Part shown: one piece after another, positions 1 through 6,936 of the stretch
How the letters are laid out: each line of letters begins with the position of its first letter
Numbering within the stretch: position 1 is the stretch's first letter
Assembly (NCBI GenBank): GCA_905235345.1
Contig: CAJOLO010000012.1
Coordinates: 1 to 17,007 of the forward strand
DNA: 17,007 nt
DNA from: an uncultured Lachnospiraceae bacterium
Lineage (GTDB): Bacteria > Bacillota > Clostridia > Lachnospirales > Lachnospiraceae
Direction: 5' to 3'
Made by a program: the position numbers and the translations under genes
Notes under the pieces: model-generated
Told to the model about the DNA's origin: nothing
The model's input: only the letters and a program-made list of their open reading frames with translations
The model's database searches: none

Positions 1-210
1 GGAAGATGTGTTGAGGTATGTCCGGGAAGAGTGATGCCTAACAGATTAGCAGATATGGCAGAACACGGAGATATTGATGGCTTCCTTGCTGCAGATGGCA
101 TGGAATGTTGTGAGTGCGGATGCTGTTCTTATGTGTGCCCTGCTAAAAGGCATCTGACACAAATGATATCAAGCACAAGAAAACAGGTGCTTGCAAACAG
201 AAAGAGATAG
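1..210 (+). CDS. rnfC: RnfC, 3' end only (ferredoxin/NAD-linked iron-sulfur subunit of Rnf complex)
   Basis: Partial gene: the window opens inside the reading frame, leaving the last 69 codons up to TAG at 208-210. RnfC is the peripheral cytoplasmic subunit that exchanges electrons with NAD(H) and carries two [4Fe-4S] clusters. Visible are the tail of the first cluster motif (CVEVCP, residues 3-8 of this fragment) and a complete second motif, CCECGCCSYVCP, which fits CxxCxxCxxxCP with two additional cysteines at the variable positions. The basic C-terminus (KQVLANRKR) is as expected. The rnfD start follows 12 bases downstream, with a strong AGGAGG in the gap. The identity rests on the cluster motifs plus the complete rnfDGEAB set that follows. 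Confidence 0.9.
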   Translation, partial: GRCVEVCPGRVMPNRLADMAEHGDIDGFLAADGMECCECGCCSYVCPAKRHLTQMISSTRKQVLANRKR

Positions 211-222
211 GAGGTGCCATAG

Positions 223-1173
223 ATGGAACAAGCTGAGATTAACATGAAGATTTCTTCATCACCGCATATCAGGGATAAGGAGACTACGACCAACATAATG
301 GGTAAAGTTATAATTGCTCTTTGTCCGGCGGCGATATTCGGTGTATATAATTTTGGGATAAGAGCACTTCTCATATACATAATAACGATAGCAAGCTGTG
401 TTATATTTGAGGCACTTTTTCAGAAGCTTATAGGTGTCAGGATTACAGTTAAGGATTTGTCGGCGGCACTTACGGGACTTTTACTTGCCATGAATCTGCC
501 GCCGGATGTACCGTTATGGATTCCTGTTATTGGAAGCTTTTTTGCGATAATAATCGTGAAACAGCTTTTTGGAGGTCTTGGACAGAATTTTATGAATCCT
601 GCACTCGGTGCAAGATGTTTCCTTTTGATATCATTTACCGGAATAATGACAAGCTTTTCATATGATGCCGTGACAACGGCAACGCCGCTTGCGGAGTTAA
701 AAAGTGGGGAATCGGTGGATACTCTTTCAATGTTTTTGGGAACAATTCCGGGAACTATTGGCGAGACATGTGCATTTGCACTTATAATCGGAGGGCTTTT
801 TCTGATCTTTTTAGGAGTTATTAATTATAGAATTCCGGTGTTCTATCTGGGGACATTTGCGGTATTTATAATGATATATGCTCTTGCAAGCGGAAGAGGG
901 TTCGACTGGTCTTATCTGTTTGCACATCTGTCAGGTGGAGGACTGATGCTTGGTGCATTTTTTATGGCAACCGACTATGTTACTTCACCGATAACCCCTA
1001 ACGGTAAAATCATATATGGAATATTGCTTGGATTTCTTACATTTTTATTCAGAGTGTTTGGTGGTTCGGCAGAGGGTGTTTCCTATGCGATTATCATATC
1101 TAATCTGGTGGTTCCGCTTATAGAACGAATAACAATACCGAAATCCTTCGGAAAGGATGGTGCTAAGAAATGA
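223..1173 (+). CDS. rnfD: RnfD, integral membrane flavoprotein subunit of Rnf complex
   Basis: This 316-residue polytopic membrane protein is homologous to NqrB and is part of the Rnf ion-translocating ferredoxin:NAD+ oxidoreductase. It is expected to carry covalently bound FMN on a threonine. The candidate site is DAVTTATPL at residues 148-156, giving T154. This fits the family pattern Dxx[S/T]xAT but has Thr where many flavinylation sites have Gly. Other family landmarks are SSSPHIRDKETTTNIM near the N-terminus, LGQNFMNPALGAR (about 119-131) and SGGGLMLGAFFMATDYVTSP in the C-terminal half. Multiple hydrophobic helices are obvious. The ATG at 223 is preceded by TAGGAGGTG at a good distance. 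It is in operon with rnfC (12-base gap) and rnfG (66-base gap). Confidence 0.96.
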   Translation: MEQAEINMKISSSPHIRDKETTTNIMGKVIIALCPAAIFGVYNFGIRALLIYIITIASCVIFEALFQKLIGVRITVKDLSAALTGLLLAMNLPPDVPLWIPVIGSFFAIIIVKQLFGGLGQNFMNPALGARCFLLISFTGIMTSFSYDAVTTATPLAELKSGESVDTLSMFLGTIPGTIGETCAFALIIGGLFLIFLGVINYRIPVFYLGTFAVFIMIYALASGRGFDWSYLFAHLSGGGLMLGAFFMATDYVTSPITPNGKIIYGILLGFLTFLFRVFGGSAEGVSYAIIISNLVVPLIERITIPKSFGKDGAKK

Positions 1174-1239
1174 TGAGAGAATATTCATTTGTCAGAAGAT
1201 ATTTTTATACGGATTATTACAAAGAGGAGGCGATAATAC

Positions 1240-1854
1240 ATGAGTCGAGAAAGCATTAAGAATACCTTATCCCTTACACTTATAACTGTTATTGCCGGTG
1301 TTCTTTTAGGACTTGTGTATGAGGTTACCAGAGAGCCGATTGCCAAAGAGAAGCAAAGAGCCAAGGAAGAGGCGTATAAGACGGTATTTGCGGATGCGGT
1401 TTCTTTTGAAGAGAGCATTGTGCCGGATGGAACTTCCGATGATATAAAAGCTCAGGGATACGATGCGGATATTGATGAGGTAATGTCTGTTAAAGATACG
1501 AACGGTAATATTATTGGATATGTATTGACTGTTACCGATCATGAGGGTTATGGCGGGGATATTCAGTTTGCGATGGGTGTAAAGCTTGACGGTACACTTA
1601 ACGGAATATCTTTTCTGTCTATCGGAGAGACTGCGGGACTTGGTATGAAGGCCACTGAGGATAAGTTCAAGGACCAGTTTAAGGATAAGAGAATTTCCCG
1701 ATTTATTTATACTAAGAATGGTGCGATGAAGGATGATGAGATTGATGCAATATCCGGAGCCACCATTACAACCAATGCAGTTACCGGAGGAGTAAATGCA
1801 GGACTATATTTTATCAATACATTAATAAATGAAGTTAATAAGGAGGTGGGATGA
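1240..1854 (+). CDS. rnfG: RnfG, FMN-binding subunit of Rnf complex
   Basis: This 204-residue protein has one N-terminal membrane helix (about residues 9-28) followed by an FMN-binding domain exposed outside the membrane; it is homologous to NqrC. The covalent flavinylation motif is intact: DAISGATITT at residues 169-178, with T175 as the expected FMN-phosphothreonine attached by ApbE. No apbE gene lies in this window. GETAGLGMKA (about 129-138) is the other conserved family segment. The ATG at 1240 follows AGAGGAGG. The stop TGA overlaps the rnfE start in an ATGA arrangement, consistent with translational coupling. Confidence 0.96.
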   Translation: MSRESIKNTLSLTLITVIAGVLLGLVYEVTREPIAKEKQRAKEEAYKTVFADAVSFEESIVPDGTSDDIKAQGYDADIDEVMSVKDTNGNIIGYVLTVTDHEGYGGDIQFAMGVKLDGTLNGISFLSIGETAGLGMKATEDKFKDQFKDKRISRFIYTKNGAMKDDEIDAISGATITTNAVTGGVNAGLYFINTLINEVNKEVG

Positions 1855-2741
1855 TGAACGGAGCAACGGAACGTTTGAAATGCGGAATTGTCACTGAGAA
1901 TCCCACCTTTGTACAGATGCTTGGAATGTGTCCGACAATGGCTGTTACCACATCGGCACTTAACGGAATAGGAATGGGACTTACTACAACGGTAATACTT
2001 GTGCTTTCCAATATGATGATATCAGCACTTAGAAAGGTTATTCCCGATAAGGTCAGAATACCTGCGTATATTGTTATTGTAGCTTCGTTTGTAACGATAG
2101 TACAGTTTTTATTAGAAGGTTTTGTTCCGTCGCTTTATGACAGTCTCGGAATATATATTCCGCTTATTGTTGTTAACTGTATAATTCTCGGACGTGCTGA
2201 GAGCTATGCTTCCAAGAACAATGTATGGCTTTCAATGTTTGATGGAATAGGAATGGGGCTTGGATTTACGGTAGGTCTTACATCTATAGGAATATTCAGA
2301 GAGCTTTTTGGTAACGGCTCTATATTCGGTGTACATATTATGCCTGAGAGTTATCAGCCGGTTTCAATACTTATTCTGGCACCCGGAGCATTTTTCGTGT
2401 TGGCATTCCTGATTGCATTACAGAATAAAGTTAGACTTACAAAGGCAAAGCGGGAAGGTAAAGCAATATCTGTGTGCGAGAGAGAGGACGGATGTGCATC
2501 ATGTACCAATACTCTTTGCGGCGGTAAGGCATTTACCATAGAGAGTGTTATGGGTACGAAAGAAAAACCGGATAAGAAAATGTCTGTGCAACTTGCTGCA
2601 AATAAAAGTGCAAAAGATTCAGATAATAAGAATTCAAAGGAAACTAATAACGGGGCAGAGAATAACAAAGCGTCGAATAACATAGCAGCGAATATCGAAG
2701 CAGTGAATAAGAAAAAAGAGAAGAATGATGGGGAGGTGTAG
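1851..2741 (+). CDS. rnfE: RnfE, membrane subunit of Rnf complex with cysteine-motif C-terminal extension
   Basis: This 296-residue protein is homologous to NqrD and pairs with RnfA. About six hydrophobic helices fill residues 20-192. The two buried cysteines that bind the shared intramembrane iron centre with RnfA are visible as C27 (LGMCPTMAV) and C110 (VVNCIILGR). RnfE proteins usually end at about 200-230 residues. This one continues with a cytoplasmic tail carrying C209-x5-C215-x2-C218-x4-C223, then about 65 hydrophilic residues rich in Lys, Asn, Ser and Ala that look disordered. ATGATG at 1851 overlaps the rnfG stop and follows AAGGAGGTGGG; the second ATG at 1854 is an equally possible start. 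The stop is three bases before rnfA, and the rnfA ribosome binding site lies inside the last rnfE codons. The core identity is secure; the role of the tail is unknown. Confidence 0.95.
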   Translation: MMNGATERLKCGIVTENPTFVQMLGMCPTMAVTTSALNGIGMGLTTTVILVLSNMMISALRKVIPDKVRIPAYIVIVASFVTIVQFLLEGFVPSLYDSLGIYIPLIVVNCIILGRAESYASKNNVWLSMFDGIGMGLGFTVGLTSIGIFRELFGNGSIFGVHIMPESYQPVSILILAPGAFFVLAFLIALQNKVRLTKAKREGKAISVCEREDGCASCTNTLCGGKAFTIESVMGTKEKPDKKMSVQLAANKSAKDSDNKNSKETNNGAENNKASNNIAANIEAVNKKKEKNDGEV

Positions 2742-2744
2742 CGG

Positions 2745-3320
2745 ATGGAATTATTTTTGATTGCTGTCGGAGCAGCACTGGTCAACAATGTCGTTTTAAG
2801 TCAGTTTTTAGGGCTATGTCCGTTTATCGGTGTATCTAAGAAGGTTGAGACTGCTGCAGGCATGGGCGGTGCGGTTATATTCGTCATAACGATTGCATCG
2901 GCTATAACCAATCTTATTTACACATTTGTATTGGAAAAGCTGGATATTACATATCTTCAGACGATAGTTTTCATACTCGTAATTGCAGCGTTGGTTCAGT
3001 TTGTGGAGATGTTTCTTAAGAAAATGGTGCCATCGCTATATAAGGCATTGGGCGTATATCTTCCACTTATAACTACTAACTGTGCTGTGTTGGGAGTGGC
3101 ACTTTTAAATGTGCAGAAATCCTATGGATTTGTTGCATCGGTAGTTAACGGATTCGGTACTGCTGTCGGATTTACTGTTGCCATTGTAATTATGGCAGGT
3201 ATACGTGAAAAGATTGAATATAATGATATTCCAGAATCTTTCAAAGGAACACCAATCGTGCTTCTTACCGCAGGACTTATGGCAATGGCATTTTTCGGGT
3301 TTTCAGGTTTGATCAAATAG
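2745..3320 (+). CDS. rnfA: RnfA, membrane subunit of Rnf complex
   Basis: This 191-residue, six-helix membrane protein is homologous to NqrE and to RnfE. Conserved segments are NNVVLSQFLGLCPFIGVS (about residues 14-31) with iron-ligand C25, and LITTNCAVLGVAL (about 108-120) with C113. These two cysteines, with C27 and C110 of RnfE, form the intramembrane iron-sulfur site known from Nqr and Rnf structures. Length is normal for the family. The ATG at 2745 comes three bases after the rnfE stop and uses GGGGAGGTG as ribosome binding site. rnfB follows after 11 bases with its own TAGGAGG. Confidence 0.97.
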   Translation: MELFLIAVGAALVNNVVLSQFLGLCPFIGVSKKVETAAGMGGAVIFVITIASAITNLIYTFVLEKLDITYLQTIVFILVIAALVQFVEMFLKKMVPSLYKALGVYLPLITTNCAVLGVALLNVQKSYGFVASVVNGFGTAVGFTVAIVIMAGIREKIEYNDIPESFKGTPIVLLTAGLMAMAFFGFSGLIK

Positions 3321-3331
3321 GAGGTATCGTT

Positions 3332-4123
3332 ATGGTTACATCAATTTTAATTGCGATGGGAATTGTAGGTGGTACCGGTGTTATTATTGGAATACTGCTT
3401 GGAATTGCCGGTGAGAAATTTGCGGTAGAAGTGGATGAAAAGGAAGTGAAAGTAAGAGATTGTCTTCCCGGAAATAACTGTGGCGGATGCGGATACCCCG
3501 GATGCGATGGTTTGGCTTCAGCTATTGCGAAGGGAGAAGCACAGGTTAATACCTGTCCGGTAGGTGGCGAGCCGGTTGCGGCAGCTATCGGGAAAATTAT
3601 GGGAGTATCCGCCGGTGATACTGTTAAGACAACTGCCTTTGTCAAGTGTGCGGGAACATGCGATAAGGCAAAGGAACAGTACGATTATGTAGGCCCTCGT
3701 GATTGCAGGTTTGCTACCAATAATCCCGGTGGCGGAGCCAAGGCATGCACATATGGATGTATCGGCTTTGGTAACTGCAAGAGAGCATGTCCGTTTGATG
3801 CGATAGATATTATAGATGGTATTGCGATTGTAGATAAGGATAAATGTAAATCCTGCGGTAAATGTGTCCTGGAATGTCCTATGCATCTTATTGAGATAAT
3901 TCCGGCAGATAATTCCTATAAGGTAAGCTGCAGCTCTAAGGATAAGGGCATTGAGGTCAAGAAGGTTTGTCAGGCAGGTTGTATCGGATGTGGTCTGTGT
4001 GCAAAGAATTGCCCTGAAGGAGCAATAACTGTTGAGAATAATCTTGCACACATCAATCAGGATAAATGTGTTAAGTGCGGAGTCTGCAAGGATAAATGCC
4101 CGGTCAAAATTATATATGATTAA
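3332..4123 (+). CDS. rnfB: RnfB, multi-cluster ferredoxin-oxidising subunit of Rnf complex
   Basis: This 263-residue protein is the electron entry subunit thought to accept electrons from reduced ferredoxin. It has an N-terminal membrane helix (about residues 5-25), then a 4Fe-4S domain C44-x5-C50-x2-C53-x4-C58 with C75. A clostridial-type region follows (C106, C110, C125, and C139-x3-C143-x5-C149-x3-C153). Three classical CxxCxxCxxxCP motifs then start at C172, C217 and C246. There are 26 cysteines in all, enough for at least five clusters. The extra cysteines are typical of the longer clostridial RnfB compared with the proteobacterial form. The start ATG follows AGGAGGTATCGTT. It is the last gene of the Rnf operon; a terminator lies just downstream. 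Confidence 0.97.
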   Translation: MVTSILIAMGIVGGTGVIIGILLGIAGEKFAVEVDEKEVKVRDCLPGNNCGGCGYPGCDGLASAIAKGEAQVNTCPVGGEPVAAAIGKIMGVSAGDTVKTTAFVKCAGTCDKAKEQYDYVGPRDCRFATNNPGGGAKACTYGCIGFGNCKRACPFDAIDIIDGIAIVDKDKCKSCGKCVLECPMHLIEIIPADNSYKVSCSSKDKGIEVKKVCQAGCIGCGLCAKNCPEGAITVENNLAHINQDKCVKCGVCKDKCPVKIIYD

Positions 4124-4151
4124 TACATATATAATATAATTGAAATATTAT

Positions 4152-4201
4152 AAAAACTATTCGGAGTATAAACAGCAAGTATCATTCCGAATAGTTTTTT
4201 T
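4152..4201 (+). terminator. Intrinsic terminator of the rnf operon
   Basis: A perfect 14-base inverted repeat (AAAAACTATTCGGA at 4152-4165 with its complement at 4186-4199) surrounds a 20-base loop, and the T-run is continuous with the right arm. It lies 28 bases after the rnfB stop. The loop is longer than in most terminators, but the stem and U-tract are convincing. Confidence 0.85.
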
Positions 4202-4243
4202 GAATATTTACAATTATATATGGATTTTTTTTTATTAATGATA

Positions 4244-4249
4244 TATAAT
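4244..4249 (+). promoter_or_regulatory. Possible -10 element upstream of ylmC
   Basis: A perfect TATAAT sits in the AT-rich gap after the rnf terminator, 92 bases before the ylmC start. No convincing -35 box is found at 16-18 bases (TGGATT is the best). The surrounding sequence is very AT-rich, so a chance match is quite possible. A promoter is needed somewhere here because of the preceding terminator. Confidence 0.3.
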
Positions 4250-4341
4250 AAAAATGTAAATACATTATGTTAATCACAAATTAAACTTCTTTTTGTTTTG
4301 AACTTGGCATATATTGTGGTTGAGGACGCTTTGGAGCATTT

Positions 4342-4605
4342 ATGAGATTTGTTGACTTGAAACAGAAAGAGGTTATTAACTGCAAGGATTGTATGCGGAT
4401 TGGGTGTGTCGCAGATATTGATTTCGATCCTGAAAGCGGTCAGATATGTGGGTTTATTGTACCGGCTGCAACAGGATTTTTCTCGGGCTTTGGGAAATGC
4501 GTCAGATATTATATAAGATTTTGCGATGTGGTGAGAATCGGGCCGGATATAATGCTTGTGGATATCTGTCCGGAGAAAGCGGTTATGCATGATGAGGAAT
4601 GCTGA
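4342..4605 (+). CDS. ylmC: YlmC/YmxH family PRC-barrel-like protein
   Basis: This small 87-residue protein matches the YlmC/YmxH family, which is labelled sporulation-related because of its usual position but has no established biochemical role. Family landmarks are the N-terminal MRFVDLKQKEVINCKD, the GCVADIDFDPESGQICGFIVP segment (residues 25-45) and the C-terminal RIGPDIMLVD. This is the pattern of a single PRC-barrel-like beta domain. It has six cysteines, more than I would expect for the family. The ATG at 4342 follows TTGGAGC. It stands apart from the rnf operon, behind a terminator, and 163 bases upstream of nrdR, a common neighbour in Clostridia. Confidence 0.85.
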   Translation: MRFVDLKQKEVINCKDCMRIGCVADIDFDPESGQICGFIVPAATGFFSGFGKCVRYYIRFCDVVRIGPDIMLVDICPEKAVMHDEEC

Positions 4606-4609
4606 TATG

Positions 4610-4625
4610 ACATTATGTATTGTAT
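4610..4625 (+). promoter_or_regulatory. NrdR-box-like sequence upstream of nrdR
   Basis: ACATTATGTATTGTAT matches the published NrdR-box consensus (acaCwAtATaTwGtgt, recalled from memory) at 13 of 16 positions. It lies just after the ylmC stop, about 145 bases before the nrdR start. One strongly conserved position (C4) is T here. I find no second box at the usual helical spacing, so this is a weak candidate for autoregulation. Confidence 0.25.
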
Positions 4626-4666
4626 AGCATATAGATGCTATACTCATATAAAAGCATCGTATATGA
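4622..4666 (+). promoter_or_regulatory. Tandem, partly mutually exclusive hairpins in the ylmC-nrdR gap
   Basis: Two adjacent perfect inverted repeats are visible: GTATAGCAT (4622-4630) with ATGCTATAC (4635-4643), a 9-bp stem with a 4-base loop; and TCATATA (4644-4650) with TATATGA (4660-4666), a 7-bp stem. A third pairing, GATGCT (4634-4639) with AGCATC (4653-4658), would disrupt both. There is no T-run, so this is not a standard terminator. Function unknown; an RNA switch, RNase site or protein operator are all possible. Confidence 0.45.
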
Positions 4667-4768
4667 AATCAATATGCGGATATTAATAAATGCATTGTAA
4701 TGCCCGCAGACTTAATTAATACTATCGTAAAGTAATTAATTTGCAATGCTAAACAGGAGGAAATACAT

Positions 4769-5218
4769 ATGAAATGCCCATTTTGTGGTGAGGATAACAC
4801 CAGAGTAATTGATTCAAGACCTGCTGATGATAACAGCTCTATTCGTAGAAGAAGGGAATGTGACGACTGTGGGAAACGTTTTACCACCTATGAAAAGGTT
4901 GAGACGATCCCGCTTATCGTTATCAAGAAAGATAAGATAAGAGAGGCATATGACCGTTCCAAGATTGAATCCGGAGTATTTAAGTCATGTCATAAGCGTC
5001 CGATATCTGTTGAGGATATTGAAAAATGTATTGACCGCATAGAGACTAAGATTTTCAATCTTGAGCAGAAAGAGGTTGACAGCAATATTATCGGTGAGAT
5101 TGTAATGGATGAACTTAAAACTCTTGATCAGGTAGCATATGTAAGGTTTGCTTCTGTTTACAGAGAATTCAAGGACGTTAATATCTTTATGGATGAACTG
5201 AAAAAACTTCTGAATTAG
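4769..5218 (+). CDS. nrdR: NrdR, transcriptional repressor of ribonucleotide reductase genes
   Basis: This 149-residue protein has the usual NrdR length and both family domains. The N-terminal zinc ribbon uses C3, C6, C31 and C34 (CPFCGEDN ... CDDCGKRF) with the characteristic VIDSRP and IRRRREC segments between them. The C-terminal ATP-cone (about residues 47-137) senses ATP/dATP and sets the oligomeric state, so that NrdR represses nrd operons when dATP is high. The start follows ACAGGAGGAAATACAT, a strong ribosome binding site. Transcription ends at the terminator immediately downstream. No ribonucleotide reductase gene lies in this window. Confidence 0.97.
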   Translation: MKCPFCGEDNTRVIDSRPADDNSSIRRRRECDDCGKRFTTYEKVETIPLIVIKKDKIREAYDRSKIESGVFKSCHKRPISVEDIEKCIDRIETKIFNLEQKEVDSNIIGEIVMDELKTLDQVAYVRFASVYREFKDVNIFMDELKKLLN

Positions 5219-5220
5219 AT

Positions 5221-5255
5221 ATCAAAAAAACCGCCTGTAGGGCGGTTTTTTTGAT
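5221..5255 (+). terminator. Strong intrinsic terminator after nrdR
   Basis: A perfect 15-bp inverted repeat (ATCAAAAAAACCGCC and its complement) has a 5-base loop TGTAG. The GC-rich stem top is followed by seven T. It begins two bases after the nrdR stop. The A-run on the left arm would also allow termination from the opposite strand, but no opposing gene is present. Confidence 0.96.
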
Positions 5256-5303
5256 GTATTACATTTGTTCTTATTTTAAGCTTATTTTCATAAAGGATAC
5301 TTA

Positions 5304-5332
5304 TTGACAATAGCATATTTTTGAAATACAAT
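5304..5332 (+). promoter_or_regulatory. Sigma-A promoter for comM-dprA
   Basis: TTGACA (5304-5309, full match to the -35 consensus) is followed by 17 bases and TACAAT (5327-5332, five of six -10 bases). It lies between the nrdR terminator and the comM start, giving a predicted leader of about 60 bases. This is the clearest promoter in the window. Confidence 0.85.
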
Positions 5333-5400
5333 GATATGGGTTTATTATTCTTGTTATTGTTGGAGATGGAACGAATGACGGCAACCGGTTAGGAGGTTCC

Positions 5401-6936
5401 ATGTTTAACAAAGTTCTAAGCGGCACACTGCATGGAGTTGATGGCAGACTCATTGTGGTGGAAGCCGATGTAAGTGAAGGTCTACCTACGTTTAATATGG
5501 TGGGCTTTCTTGCCTCAGAGGTCAGAGAGGCGAGTGACCGCGTAAGGACGGCACTTAAGAATTCGGGATATCAATTTCCCCCAAAGAAAGTAACAATTAA
5601 CTTATCGCCGGCGGATATAAGGAAGGAGGGCTCTGCGTTCGACCTTCCTATTAGTATTGCACTTCTTGCGGCTTATGGGTTCATACCTGAAGAATATGTT
5701 GATAATACTCTTTTTATCGGTGAGTTGTCATTGAATGGCGAACTTAAAGGTGTAAGAGGGATTCTTTCAATTGTAGACTATGCAAGGAAACAGGGGATTG
5801 ATAAGGTTATACTTCCTTACAATAACAGAAAAGAAGCTGCTATCATTCCGGATATATCCGTTTATGGTGCAAAGAATCTTAAAGAGGTAGTAGAACATTT
5901 ACTCGGAAACACATGTATAGATGAAGAGGTACATACAGGTTTAGACAATGTATCTGATGATATATATGATATTGATTTCTCCGAAGTTCGAGGTCAGGAA
6001 AGTATGAAGAGAGCAACTGAGATTGCAGTGGCGGGAATGCATAATCTTTTGTTTATCGGTCCGCCCGGAGCGGGTAAATCGATGATTGCAAAAAGGATAC
6101 CGACCATCATGCCGGCACTTACCTATGATGAGAGTGTTGAGATTACCAAGATATACAGTGCAAAGGGAATGCTTGAGTCGGAAAGCGGACTTATAAGAAA
6201 CCGTCCTTTCAGAACACCGCATCATTCCATAACTGCCCAGTCGCTTATAGGCGGAGGAACGGTTCCGAAGCCCGGGGAAATCAGTCTGGCTCATCATGGA
6301 GTTATGTTTTTGGATGAGATGCTTGAATTTCAGAAGACTACTTTAGAGATGCTAAGACAACCGATAGAGGATGGTAAAGTCACTATTTCACGAATGCACG
6401 GAAGCTATACTTTTCCTTCTGATTTCATGCTTGTGGCAGCAATGAATCCCTGCCCGTGCGGTTATTTTCCGGACAGGAGCAGATGCCACTGTACAAAACC
6501 GCAGATTGACAGATATATAAGAAGGTTGTCCCAGCCAATGCTTGACAGAATGGATATGTGTCTGCAGGTAAGGAGAGTTGAGTATAAGGATTTATATAAC
6601 AGTACGGTATCCGATACATCTGCTGACATGAAGAAAAGGATTGAGAAAGCACAGGGACTTCAGAATGCAAGACTTTCTAAGTATAATGTTAATTTCAATT
6701 CACAGATTCCGGCGGGAGAAATTAATGAGCTGTGTATGCTGGAGAATAAGGAACAGAAGCTTATAAAAGAAATATTTGAAAAACATAAACTTACAGCAAG
6801 AGGAATCAACAAGATTTTAAAAGTGTCAAGAACCATTGCTGATTTGGATAATTCCGAAAGAGTCTGCGAAGAACATATATTTGAGGCGTTATCTTACAGG
6901 ATGAATGATTTTTATCAGGGGGGTGAAGGGATTTGA
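5401..6936 (+). CDS. comM: ComM/YifB family magnesium-chelatase-like AAA+ ATPase
   Basis: This 511-residue protein has the standard ComM/YifB layout: an N-terminal Lon-protease-like fold (about residues 1-170, LPTFNMVGFLASEVREASDRVR, INLSPADIRKEGSAFDLPI), then an AAA+ Mg-chelatase-type ATPase. Walker A is GPPGAGKS at 220-227 and Walker B is VMFLDE at 301-306. A Cys cluster NPCPCGYF...RCHC (C351, C353, C362, C364) may bind metal. A conserved C-terminal domain ends the protein. In Vibrio and Haemophilus, ComM is a hexameric helicase that promotes branch migration during natural transformation. The ATG follows TAGGAGGTTCC. The stop TGA overlaps the TTG start of dprA, so the two genes should be translationally coupled. 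Confidence 0.93.
   Translation: MFNKVLSGTLHGVDGRLIVVEADVSEGLPTFNMVGFLASEVREASDRVRTALKNSGYQFPPKKVTINLSPADIRKEGSAFDLPISIALLAAYGFIPEEYVDNTLFIGELSLNGELKGVRGILSIVDYARKQGIDKVILPYNNRKEAAIIPDISVYGAKNLKEVVEHLLGNTCIDEEVHTGLDNVSDDIYDIDFSEVRGQESMKRATEIAVAGMHNLLFIGPPGAGKSMIAKRIPTIMPALTYDESVEITKIYSAKGMLESESGLIRNRPFRTPHHSITAQSLIGGGTVPKPGEISLAHHGVMFLDEMLEFQKTTLEMLRQPIEDGKVTISRMHGSYTFPSDFMLVAAMNPCPCGYFPDRSRCHCTKPQIDRYIRRLSQPMLDRMDMCLQVRRVEYKDLYNSTVSDTSADMKKRIEKAQGLQNARLSKYNVNFNSQIPAGEINELCMLENKEQKLIKEIFEKHKLTARGINKILKVSRTIADLDNSERVCEEHIFEALSYRMNDFYQGGEGI

Noticed and set aside
2580..2741. Possible frameshift or pseudogene end in rnfE
   Set aside because: The frame stays open with ordinary codon use, ends three bases before rnfA, and the rnfA ribosome binding site is correctly placed, so the tail appears to be genuine.
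2354..2788. A 144-codon minus-strand frame opposite the rnfE tail, considered as a possible overlapping gene explaining the odd tail
   Set aside because: Its Ser/Phe/Leu-rich composition simply mirrors the Lys/Asn-rich sense codons, and no start signal or homology is visible.
3518..4051. A 177-codon minus-strand frame opposite rnfB
   Set aside because: Antisense to the cysteine-rich rnfB coding region; composition and lack of a start context mark it as a shadow.
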